From JAZDLR01 sp964540995 (GTDB lineage: Bacteria > Patescibacteriota > Patescibacteriia > UBA1558 > 2-01-FULL-52-15), in NCBI GenBank assembly GCA_964540995.1, contig CAZIOU010000005.1, positions 1-60,791 of the forward strand: 60,791 nt of DNA, written 5' to 3'. Below are positions 15,312 to 22,582 of this stretch, piece by piece. The position numbers were made by a program, and so were the translations under genes. Under the pieces are notes generated by a model, which saw only the letters and a program-made list of their open reading frames with translations, had not been told where the DNA came from and ran no database searches. Numbering within the stretch: the stretch's first letter is position 1; each line of letters opens with the position of its first letter.

Positions 15312-15782
15312 CTAAGGTCTTCCGTATTTCTTCACCAACCAAGCCGAAACATAGCCTCGGTATTTACGCCTCGTTGCTAGCGGCATATTACGATAAGCAC
15401 CGATCTTGCCCCGACAGCTAACTGTACCGCACTGACATTTCATACGCCAACGCGGATGATCTTCAGTCATCTCATAATCCCACGTAATCTCCTCCCCGAC
15501 CTCAATATCGCGCATCGCCACTACTTGGAATAATTTCTTGATACCACAATTGGGTTCGCAGGAATGATTGATCAGACGCGCCACTCCCAGACAGTCTCGC
15601 CAGCGACGCGGCGCGAATTGGATGGTGTGATGATAGAGATCGTGATTCCAATGCGGATACTCCCATTCATAGATCGGCCCATCATACTCGGCTACCACTT
15701 CACCTTTCTTGATTTTACGGGAAACGAAAACTCCCCTGCCTTTGCCTCGGGAAGTTTGTACGTATATCTTCTTACTATCCAT
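15312..15782 (-). CDS. SET-domain protein lysine methyltransferase
   Basis: SET domains transfer a methyl group from S-adenosylmethionine to protein lysines. The 156-residue protein is essentially one SET domain: GKGRGVFVSRKIKKGEVVAE at the N-terminus, the knot motif RLINHSCEPNC (NHSC at 72-75), EEITWDYE (97-104) with the catalytic-type Tyr, and a post-SET zinc site CQCGTVSCRG (Cys116, 118, 123, with Cys79 as a possible fourth ligand). The substrate is unknown. The ATG overlaps the pheT stop as TAATG, so its translation is coupled to phenylalanyl-tRNA synthetase. That context suggests a constitutive target, perhaps a translation protein, but this is inference. No SD. Confidence 0.93.
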   Translation of the reverse strand: MDSKKIYVQTSRGKGRGVFVSRKIKKGEVVAEYDGPIYEWEYPHWNHDLYHHTIQFAPRRWRDCLGVARLINHSCEPNCGIKKLFQVVAMRDIEVGEEITWDYEMTEDHPRWRMKCQCGTVSCRGKIGAYRNMPLATRRKYRGYVSAWLVKKYGRP

Positions 15783-18202
15783 TACCGTGGAGTGGCTTGA
15801 AATTTCTTCTCTAGATCGGCCGTGATGCGTTTGATCAAGGTATCGACTTCGGCCGACTCCAATGTCTTATCGTTACTGCGAATGGTCAGTGAGAAAGCCA
15901 ATGAACGTTTACCCTCACCTAATTGTGGTGACTCGAAGACGTCGAAGAGATCGATCTCCTCCACCAGTCCCGAGCTGCCGGCAATCTGTTCGTAGATAGC
16001 TGCCCACGGGATCGTCCGATCAACAACAATCGCAATATCGCGGACAACACTGGGGAATTTGGGAAAGGCAGAGAAACTGCGTCGTACTTCTGCGTGCTTG
16101 ACCAGCTTCTGCAGATTGAGCTGCCACCAGACAACCGAATAACCGGCGAACTGCTCTTCTACCAATTCTGGTCGCAACGTACCAAGATAACCAAATTTCT
16201 GATCATGGGCCTGAATACTAAGCACGTGCGTACTGTGATCAAGAGCCTCAGCGATAAACTCATAAGGCAACGAATAGTGCTGCAACAACTGCTCGATCAA
16301 ACCCTTTGTTTCTAGATACAGCGTAGATACTGATTTGTCACGTGAGATACAGACACCAGCCAGCATCTTGGGTTGATCCGGTAAGAAATGCTTGTCGCTG
16401 CCATCAGTAGCAAATTCACCTTTGCCCGCGCGATAGGTGCGACCAATTTCAAATAAACTAAATTCATTGCTCCAGCGTAAATTTTCTTCTACCTTCTGCA
16501 TCAAGCCGGGTAATAACGAGGTGCGCATGAACTTCTGCTCATCATTGAGATAATTAGCCAAGCTCACTTGATGTTCGGTCAGACTGAGTCGCTCGGCCCA
16601 AGCATTGAAAGCAAAGGAATAGGTAGAAACTTCGAAGTAATTGGCGTGGTACGCTAAGCTATCTTTGAGCTGACGCTCCAACTGCAACATAACATTGCGC
16701 TCGGGTAATTCGAGAGCGATCACCGGCATCGTCGGAACAATATTGTCATAACCATAAATTCTGGTCACTTCCTCTACGAGATCTTCTGGGATGCCAATAT
16801 CTTTGGTAGCGCGGAATGACGGCACACCGACATGCCAATCTTTGGCTTTGTTCTGCACGGTGAAATTCAAACGAGTCAAAATTTGTTTGACCGTAGCATC
16901 AGGGATGTTGATGCCAGCAATGCGTGAGAACATTTCTTTGGGCACGATGATAGTGCGTTGGAAATCTGGCGCACGGTTAATATCGATCACTTTGCTGGCT
17001 ACAGTAGCATCAGGGCAGATCTCTCGGATAAGAGCCACCGCCCGCGCGATAACCTGCGGAGTCAGCAATGGATCAAGTGACTTCTCATAGCGAGCTGAAG
17101 CTTCGGTGCGTAGACCGAGAGCAGTCGACATACGCCTAATAGTGCTGGCTTGGAAATTGGCACAGGTCAATAACACTTGTTTGGTGGTGGGTTTAATCTC
17201 ACTGTGTTGACCGCCCATGATACCTCCGACATCAAGGATTTGTTTGCTGTCGGCAAAGACCACCATACCGCCTTCTAACTTGCGCTTCTCGCCATCCAAG
17301 GTGGTAATAGTTTGAGCTTTGGTCAGGGTTTTGACTTCGATCGGACCATTAGTGGCAGCGAAATCAAAAGCATGCATCGGATGACCAAGATCAAACATGA
17401 CGTAGTTGGTGACATCAACGATATTGTTGATAGAACGAATACCGACGCTGTGAAGAGCTCGCTTGAGCCACCACGGTGATTCGCCGACGACGACATTATC
17501 TAGCACAACCGCTGATAAACGATAACAGGCTTCAGCAGTAGTCGTTAGTTGTAAATCAATCGTTTCTGCGCTTGATTTAAGCGGCAATAATTTCACCGGC
17601 TTCAATTTGGTATCGTAGACAGCCGCTAGCTCACGCGCCAAACCATATTGACCCCAGAGATCAGGACGGTGGGTCATCGATTTGTTATCAATGTCGAGAA
17701 TAATATCGTTTAAACCCAAGGCTTCAGCCAGAGGCGTGCCAGCCTTGACGCCAAATTCAGTCAGATCGATAATCTCGTGTTCTGACTCCACCGGGAAGAG
17801 ATCTTGCAAACCTATTTCCGAAGCAGCCACGATCATACCGTGACTTTCTTGACCGCGTATCTTGGCTGGTTCCAAGGTCACCAGATCACCTTGGCCGTGC
17901 CACCGCACCTTACTACCTACCGTGGCTACAGCTACCAGCATCTGCTCGCGTAGATTGGTACCACCGCAGACAATCTGCACTACTTCGGTACCGATAGCAG
18001 TATTACAAATCCACAGCTTATCGGCTTGGGGATGTTTGACGATTTCTCTGATCTGTCCGACGACGATACCGTCCAACTGTTTAGCTTGTTCCAGCACCTC
18101 CTCTACTTCAACTGTGGACATAGTCAATTTCAAAGCTAACTCTTTGGGCTCAACGTCTGGAAGAGTAAGATACTGCTTGATCCAATTAACAGATAGATAC
18201 AT
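15782..18202 (-). CDS. pheT: Phenylalanyl-tRNA synthetase beta subunit
   Basis: Forms the alpha2-beta2 PheRS with PheS and carries the editing site and tRNA contacts. The 806-residue length is normal. Domains in order: N-terminal tRNA-binding OB fold (IVVGQIREIVKHPQADKLWI), B3/B4 editing region (YRLSAVVLDNVVVGESPWWL, SINNIVDVTNYVMFDLGHPM), B5 (PKEMFSRIAGI), the synthetase-like core, and the C-terminal FDX-ACB anticodon-binding domain (FPKFPSVVRDIAIVVD). Upstream pheS is 54 nt away; downstream the SET gene is coupled by TAATG. No SD. Confidence 0.97.
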   Translation of the reverse strand: MYLSVNWIKQYLTLPDVEPKELALKLTMSTVEVEEVLEQAKQLDGIVVGQIREIVKHPQADKLWICNTAIGTEVVQIVCGGTNLREQMLVAVATVGSKVRWHGQGDLVTLEPAKIRGQESHGMIVAASEIGLQDLFPVESEHEIIDLTEFGVKAGTPLAEALGLNDIILDIDNKSMTHRPDLWGQYGLARELAAVYDTKLKPVKLLPLKSSAETIDLQLTTTAEACYRLSAVVLDNVVVGESPWWLKRALHSVGIRSINNIVDVTNYVMFDLGHPMHAFDFAATNGPIEVKTLTKAQTITTLDGEKRKLEGGMVVFADSKQILDVGGIMGGQHSEIKPTTKQVLLTCANFQASTIRRMSTALGLRTEASARYEKSLDPLLTPQVIARAVALIREICPDATVASKVIDINRAPDFQRTIIVPKEMFSRIAGINIPDATVKQILTRLNFTVQNKAKDWHVGVPSFRATKDIGIPEDLVEEVTRIYGYDNIVPTMPVIALELPERNVMLQLERQLKDSLAYHANYFEVSTYSFAFNAWAERLSLTEHQVSLANYLNDEQKFMRTSLLPGLMQKVEENLRWSNEFSLFEIGRTYRAGKGEFATDGSDKHFLPDQPKMLAGVCISRDKSVSTLYLETKGLIEQLLQHYSLPYEFIAEALDHSTHVLSIQAHDQKFGYLGTLRPELVEEQFAGYSVVWWQLNLQKLVKHAEVRRSFSAFPKFPSVVRDIAIVVDRTIPWAAIYEQIAGSSGLVEEIDLFDVFESPQLGEGKRSLAFSLTIRSNDKTLESAEVDTLIKRITADLEKKFQATPR

Positions 18203-18233
18203 AACGACAGATTAGAATTAATTTTTCATTATA

Positions 18234-18256
18234 GTCATCCTGAGCCTGTCGAAGGA
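18234..18256. repeat. Dispersed repeat half-site between pheT and pheS
   Basis: GTCATCCTGAGCCTGTCGAAG followed by GATT. This wording is recognised as a short dispersed repeat seen in many bacterial genomes. Here it is a single arm and runs up to the pheS stop codon. Confidence 0.6.
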
Positions 18257-19264
18257 TTAGAATTGTTTTAGAAAACGAATATCAGAAGCGGCCAAGTGGC
18301 GAACGTCATCAATACCGTACTTCATCATGACTAGACGACTAAGCCCAAGGCCAAAAGCAAACCCCGTAAACTGCTGCGGATCAATGCCACCTTCTCGTAA
18401 TACTGTCGGGTGTACCATGCCGCAAGGAATTAGCTCGACCCAACCAGACTGTTTGCAGACGCTACAGCCTTTACCTTCGCAGATCAGACAGCGCAGATCC
18501 AGCTCAAATCCAGGTTCAACGAAAGGGAAATAACCCGGTCGCAAACGTACCTGGACATCACGTTGGAAGATAGATTGCAACAAGGTCCGCATGGTAGCGA
18601 TCAGATTGGCGATAGTAATATTCTTATCCACCATCAAGCCTTCCATTTGATAAAAAGTATGTTCGTGCGAAGCGTCAGTTGATTCATAACGAAATACTCG
18701 TCCTGGGACGACACCACGAAATGGCGCACCATATTTCTGTAAAGCTCGGACCTGGACCGGTGAGGTGTGGGTACGTAATAAATTGCCGTCCGTCAGCCAA
18801 AAGGTATCTTGAGTATCGCGAGCAGGATGATCATCAGGAATATTGAGCGCGGTAAAATTGTAATATTCGGATTCAATCTCTGGACCGTCAAGCACACGGA
18901 AACCCATCTGACGGAAGACGTCTTCTAGTTGGCGTTGGATAGTCGTCAAAGGGTGCAGATGACCGAGCGGCAGCGGTTTACCCGGCAAGGTAGCGTCGAA
19001 ATCATTTAAGCGCTGTGACACTTTCTTTAGCGAACGCTCTGCTTGGTCCAAGGCAGTCTGCAAATCACGCTTAATCTTATTGGCTAGCTGACCAATCTTA
19101 GGACGTTCTTCCTTAGACAATTCCGTTAAGCCTGACAAGACATCATTGAGGATACCTTTGCGGCCCAAGAAAGCATTGCGGACATCCTCCAAACCTTTGG
19201 CGTCAGTAGCAGCTTCTAAAGCTGATAAAAAATCTGCCTGAATTTTTTGTAATCGTTTTTGCAT
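18257..19264 (-). CDS. pheS: Phenylalanyl-tRNA synthetase alpha subunit
   Basis: Catalytic subunit of PheRS, attaching Phe to tRNA(Phe). The start at 19264 (MQKRLQKIQADFLSALEAA) gives 335 residues, the usual length, with an N-terminal coiled coil. Class II motif 2 (FRYESTDASHEHTFYQMEGL spans it), GYFPFVEPGFELDLRC and the motif 3 FAFGLGLSRLVMMKYGIDD are all present. A cysteine cluster CLICEGKGCSVCKQSGW is inserted after FELDL, as in several PheS subfamilies. It starts 2 nt after the stop of an upstream membrane-protein gene. No strong SD. Confidence 0.97.
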   Translation of the reverse strand: MQKRLQKIQADFLSALEAATDAKGLEDVRNAFLGRKGILNDVLSGLTELSKEERPKIGQLANKIKRDLQTALDQAERSLKKVSQRLNDFDATLPGKPLPLGHLHPLTTIQRQLEDVFRQMGFRVLDGPEIESEYYNFTALNIPDDHPARDTQDTFWLTDGNLLRTHTSPVQVRALQKYGAPFRGVVPGRVFRYESTDASHEHTFYQMEGLMVDKNITIANLIATMRTLLQSIFQRDVQVRLRPGYFPFVEPGFELDLRCLICEGKGCSVCKQSGWVELIPCGMVHPTVLREGGIDPQQFTGFAFGLGLSRLVMMKYGIDDVRHLAASDIRFLKQF

Positions 19265-19266
19265 AA

Positions 19267-19659
19267 TTATTCTTCCCAACGAGGTTTACTAAGTATCAAT
19301 AAGGTAAACTCCATAGTAGCGAAAGCAATCACCAAGAGCATGATCAGCCACCAGCTCAATAACCGTTGTGACTGTAGGGCTAAAGCGGTAACGAGAGCCA
19401 AAGCCCAGAGACAAGCTTGTCGGAAGGCCATCGAGACGCGGTAAATCTGTCCCCGCTTACGGCCTTGGAAGAGCCAACGGATACCGATCCCGACCAGTGA
19501 TAACGTACCAATCAAAGATAACAATAAGCTGACGTAGAAAAACATAAATTCAAAAGCGCTAGCAGAAGTCGGATTTACCATAAATACAATAACCGCCCAG
19601 CCAGACCACGCCAGGACGGTCGTTAACAGCATCAAAACTATAAAGGTTTTAAGTCCCAT
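19267..19659 (-). CDS. Four-helix membrane protein upstream of pheS
   Basis: Function unknown. The 130-residue protein has about four hydrophobic segments: FIVLMLLTTVLAWSGWAVIV, FMFFYVSLLLSLIGTLSLVG, FRQACLWALALVTALAL and WWLIMLLVIAFATMEFTLLI, with a basic loop GRKRGQIYR between the second and third. It leads the pheS-pheT-SET transcript, with a predicted promoter only a few nt upstream, so its mRNA is almost leaderless. Its location suggests constitutive expression. No SD. Confidence 0.8.
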   Translation of the reverse strand: MGLKTFIVLMLLTTVLAWSGWAVIVFMVNPTSASAFEFMFFYVSLLLSLIGTLSLVGIGIRWLFQGRKRGQIYRVSMAFRQACLWALALVTALALQSQRLLSWWLIMLLVIAFATMEFTLLILSKPRWEE

Positions 19660-19671
19660 AGAACTACTATC

Positions 19672-19700
19672 AGTCTACTGATTTTCAGCGAAAAAATCAA
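19672..19700 (-). promoter_or_regulatory. Predicted promoter of the pheS-pheT-SET operon
   Basis: Minus strand TTGATT (19695-19700), 17-nt spacer, TAGACT (19672-19677). The transcription start near 19665 is about 6 nt from the first ATG. Confidence 0.6.
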
Positions 19701-19701
19701 G

Positions 19702-19735
19702 AAAAACCCCTCACCACAACGAATGTGATGAGGGG
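19702..19735 (-). terminator. Rho-independent terminator after the nuclease gene
   Basis: On the minus strand CCCCTCATCACA, loop TTCGT, TGTGGTGAGGGG, then TTTTTC. A 12-bp stem with one mismatch-type pair; directly after the 19741 stop. Confidence 0.92.
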
Positions 19736-19740
19736 CGTAA

Positions 19741-20862
19741 TTAATCGACTTTGAGAGTCAGTTGTGCCACATCGGCTCGGCGACGGAGCTGCTGATAGGT
19801 CCGTGCCGACGTACCAGACGATGCAGTCGGCTCGATCATGACACCTAATTCTAGCTGTGCCAGGTTGGTCGATCGACCATAACGCTCGACGATCTGCTGT
19901 GCCAGCAGAGCACGTCGTTCAGACAAACTCAACTGGGCATAACGCTGACAATCTACCACATGACCGCAGTAGCCACAGTGCTGCCCGCGGGGTAACTTGG
20001 GACTGATAGTACCTGTCTCCAGATCAGTCAGGTCAAAGAAAGGATAGACGTCAGTTACGGAAGCACCCTTAAGGATGGCCAAATAATAATTGGCCACCCG
20101 ACGCATTAGTCGTTGCACTTCATCGAAAGCTCCAGCCTCTCGCAAGGGCACATCGACGATAACATCGCGTCCATAATTATGAACTTGCATCTGTACCAGA
20201 GGCGGACTACCAGGTAAACGGGTACGGATAGCTGTCTCGTATAACCATTGGTAGATGGTGAACTGCGTGCCTCCGAGAACCTGATGCAAGGCGTATTCAC
20301 TGGGTTTGTAATCGACGATACGCGCACCCCAGACCTGACTGCCGTCAGCTAACGCGAACGTACCAACCTCAATCCGGTCAAAGATACCAGTGACTGTCAA
20401 TCCGCTCCAATCTATGGTCGCTCGCCGCTCCACCAACCGCTGTTCGATCTTCTCATCGAGACGCATCGGATGTGCCCGAGCGAAGAACAGCTTGAGCAGA
20501 TTGACACCACGGCCAAAGAATTGACCAGGTTGGTCACTATCCTTCCAAGCAACAGTCGTAGGAGCAGCGCGGCGACTATGAAATCCATGATCGCCTTTGA
20601 CCGCTCCCCACCACAGATTGCCGAAAGCTCCGATCAACTTGGATTCTTCTTGATAGGGGTAACGTTTGGTACTACGGTGTGGTGTGAAAAATTGAGCAAA
20701 CAAATAGTGCATCATCTGCCCATGTACCGCCGCTGGATTCTCTGGCACCGGAATCTCCACGATACCATCCCAGAATCCTTGCAACGGACAAGCGGTCGCT
20801 GTCGACAGGAACGAATGACTCATGCGATGCAACTTGGATTTCAGACTCCGTCGCTTACTCAT
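19741..20862 (-). CDS. Stand-alone PD-(D/E)XK nuclease with predicted Fe-S cluster (RecB/AddB/Cas4-like)
   Basis: The 373-residue protein has the RecB-family nuclease core: TGIFDRIE (Asp162) and ARIVDYKPSE (Asp184, Lys186), followed by a glutamine helix GGTQFTIYQWLYET. Cys25 (TACPLQGF) and the C-terminal Cys296, Cys299, Cys305 (HCGYCGHVVDC) form the AddB/Cas4-type 4Fe-4S pattern. Such proteins cut single-stranded DNA ends. The same layout is fused to the UvrD helicase at 22583-25567. The start at 20862 overlaps the M16 peptidase stop as ATGA and has a GGAGGGAG SD. No cas genes are nearby. The pairing with a peptidase is odd; a role in DNA repair or DNA uptake processing is inference. Confidence 0.8.
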   Translation of the reverse strand: MSKRRSLKSKLHRMSHSFLSTATACPLQGFWDGIVEIPVPENPAAVHGQMMHYLFAQFFTPHRSTKRYPYQEESKLIGAFGNLWWGAVKGDHGFHSRRAAPTTVAWKDSDQPGQFFGRGVNLLKLFFARAHPMRLDEKIEQRLVERRATIDWSGLTVTGIFDRIEVGTFALADGSQVWGARIVDYKPSEYALHQVLGGTQFTIYQWLYETAIRTRLPGSPPLVQMQVHNYGRDVIVDVPLREAGAFDEVQRLMRRVANYYLAILKGASVTDVYPFFDLTDLETGTISPKLPRGQHCGYCGHVVDCQRYAQLSLSERRALLAQQIVERYGRSTNLAQLELGVMIEPTASSGTSARTYQQLRRRADVAQLTLKVD

Positions 20863-22130
20863 GTACTTCTCCCTCCACGCCACAGGCGCTTGATCTTGTA
20901 ACGATCAGCCCGTGTGACTGGACCGATGACCGTCAGGTAACGATTAGCTGGCGCCAGATAGCGCTTAGCTGCAGCATTGACGTCTTGCAGACGGACTCGA
21001 GCGATACGACGTCGCAACGCAGGATAGAGTTCCAGATTACTGTGTACGAGCAGTTGAGCCAAGAGCAACCGACCGATGTATTCTGACTCTCTCCAGCGCC
21101 GTTGATGGTAACTCAAGGCTGCATGCTTGGCAGCATCGAATAGATCCGTAGTGATACCACCAAGATAATACCGGTCCAATGTTCGACGTATCAAAGTCAA
21201 CAGCGGTAGGACTTTGGGCCGACCGCAAGAAGTAGCGATCGTCAGCAACCCGACTTCCGGATAGTGCCAGATGTCGGAATGTAGCGAATAAACCAGACCT
21301 CGCTGTCGTGCTTGTAACCATAGCGGCGAAGAATTCATATCACCGATACAGTTATTGAGTAACTGTAGAGCCGCTCGCTGACGATGACCGAACCCTGGTA
21401 CCGGTATAGTTGCTACCAACGATACTTGCTGTCGTTCTGCCCGCATGATGCTAATGCGACTGGTCGGTTGCGGTATATCAAATGAGCGTAAGGCAATCGG
21501 CTGCTGTTGCGGACTCAAAGAACCGAAAAGTTGGTTGATAGTCGTGATAACCGGCGTAGCCTCAAATCGCCCTACGACCGTGATGGCCATGATCCGGGGA
21601 TCAAGCAATCGCTCCCAGTAACGCAAAACTCGCTCTAAAGTCAGTCGCTGCAGACTAGACGGCGTGCCGACCACATGTCGACTCAATCCGTGACGGGGAA
21701 ATAATTGACGATCGCGCAACAAGGCGACTTGATTCTCAGGATCGTCTGCAATGTCGGCCAATTCTTCACGGATGCAATGGCCTTCGAATTCGAAATCAGC
21801 TTGGGTAAAGTCTGGGTTGAGCAATAGCTCTGCCATCAACTCCAGACCCCAACGCCAATGTCGTGCCGGAATCCTGATCCACCACTTGGTCATGTCCTCG
21901 CTGGTTTCAGCATTGAAATCAGCTCCCAAAAGATCCAGCTGACAAGCGATCTGCTTGCGAGCGCGGAAACATTCACCAGCCAAATGCTCAATATAGTGCG
22001 TCACGCCGCGCCAACTGCGAGATTCGTCAGCCGACCCTCGGCCAACTCCGATGGTAATAACAACGTCGGTATCAGATTTAGGCACGAACACATAAGCCAT
22101 CCCGTTCTTCAAATGCCCTCGACGATACAT
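20859..22130 (-). CDS. M16 family zinc metallopeptidase (SD-class copy)
   Basis: The 423-residue protein keeps the inverted zinc motif HxxEH (HYIEH, 45-49) and a downstream Glu in a REELADIADDPEN context (normally ENEx in the family), so it is probably an active peptidase. It is one half of the usual two-domain M16 clamp per lobe (about 200 residues each). It is Arg- and Trp-rich and only distantly like the second M16 gene at 45050-46321, which has the same number of residues. It has a GAGGAGG SD, a TTGACA promoter and is overlapped by the nuclease gene. No signal peptide, so probably cytosolic. Confidence 0.85.
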   Translation of the reverse strand: MYRRGHLKNGMAYVFVPKSDTDVVITIGVGRGSADESRSWRGVTHYIEHLAGECFRARKQIACQLDLLGADFNAETSEDMTKWWIRIPARHWRWGLELMAELLLNPDFTQADFEFEGHCIREELADIADDPENQVALLRDRQLFPRHGLSRHVVGTPSSLQRLTLERVLRYWERLLDPRIMAITVVGRFEATPVITTINQLFGSLSPQQQPIALRSFDIPQPTSRISIMRAERQQVSLVATIPVPGFGHRQRAALQLLNNCIGDMNSSPLWLQARQRGLVYSLHSDIWHYPEVGLLTIATSCGRPKVLPLLTLIRRTLDRYYLGGITTDLFDAAKHAALSYHQRRWRESEYIGRLLLAQLLVHSNLELYPALRRRIARVRLQDVNAAAKRYLAPANRYLTVIGPVTRADRYKIKRLWRGGRST

Positions 22131-22178
22131 CTATTCCTCCTCAAAGGGAAGGTATGACAAAGAACCTTAGACTGTTGT

Positions 22179-22207
22179 ATCTAAAGCTAAAATGTCACAA
22201 GTGTCAA
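22179..22207 (-). promoter_or_regulatory. Predicted promoter of the M16-nuclease operon
   Basis: Minus strand TTGACA (22202-22207), 17-nt spacer, TTAGAT (22179-22184) with TAGATA one base further. Transcription start near 22172. Confidence 0.6.
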
Positions 22208-22216
22208 CTAGCCAAA

Positions 22217-22513
22217 TTAATTGATATAGCGTATTCGATCGACTACTTCGGCGGCGGCTTTCTGATTGATATAGTCGATAATCTCACCTTCACGATTACG
22301 CAATTCCTGTCCCAGCACAGGAGAAATCACCGCTACCGTCAAAACATGGTCACGTAAATACAAAGGGCGCGCACGATCTTTCATTCGTCCTGACCACAAT
22401 TGATCAACAATCGCATTAAAATATTCCAAAGCCATAGCTGCCTCCACTTGATAGCGAAGGCCTTTACGTTGGATATTGCGATTGAGTAATGAAGAGAGTT
22501 CTTGGAAAGGCAT
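22217..22513 (-). CDS. DciA/DUF721-like protein
   Basis: DciA proteins load or operate the replicative helicase in bacteria lacking DnaC/DnaI. The 98-residue protein matches the DUF721 pattern: an N-terminal helix, then RARPLYLRDHVLTVAVISPV (strand pair) and LGQELRNREGEIIDYINQK (helix with the conserved L....EI...N) and RIRYIN at the end. The match is by eye only; it is short but typical in length for minimal members. It follows the UvrD-type helicase, with a word-type hairpin in the 69-nt gap. No SD. Confidence 0.7.
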   Translation of the reverse strand: MPFQELSSLLNRNIQRKGLRYQVEAAMALEYFNAIVDQLWSGRMKDRARPLYLRDHVLTVAVISPVLGQELRNREGEIIDYINQKAAAEVVDRIRYIN

Positions 22514-22582
22514 AGTAGGTTGGTAGATTGGTAGGATAGTAGGTGAAGATAGACAATAGCTACTGCCTACACACCTACGTGC
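22514..22582. repeat. Intergenic hairpin of GTAGG/CCTAC words
   Basis: Left arm TAGTAGGTTGGTAGATTGGT, then AGGATAGTAGG; right arm CTACTGCCTACACACCTACG, TGCCTACTT. The arms are complementary tandem GTAGG-type words. It fills the gap between the helicase and DciA-like genes. Confidence 0.75.

Noticed and set aside
19741..20862. Cas4 of a CRISPR system
   Set aside because: The Fe-S nuclease pattern fits, but there is no array, no cas1/cas2, and the same layout occurs fused to the UvrD helicase, so a RecB/AddB-like nuclease is the simpler reading.
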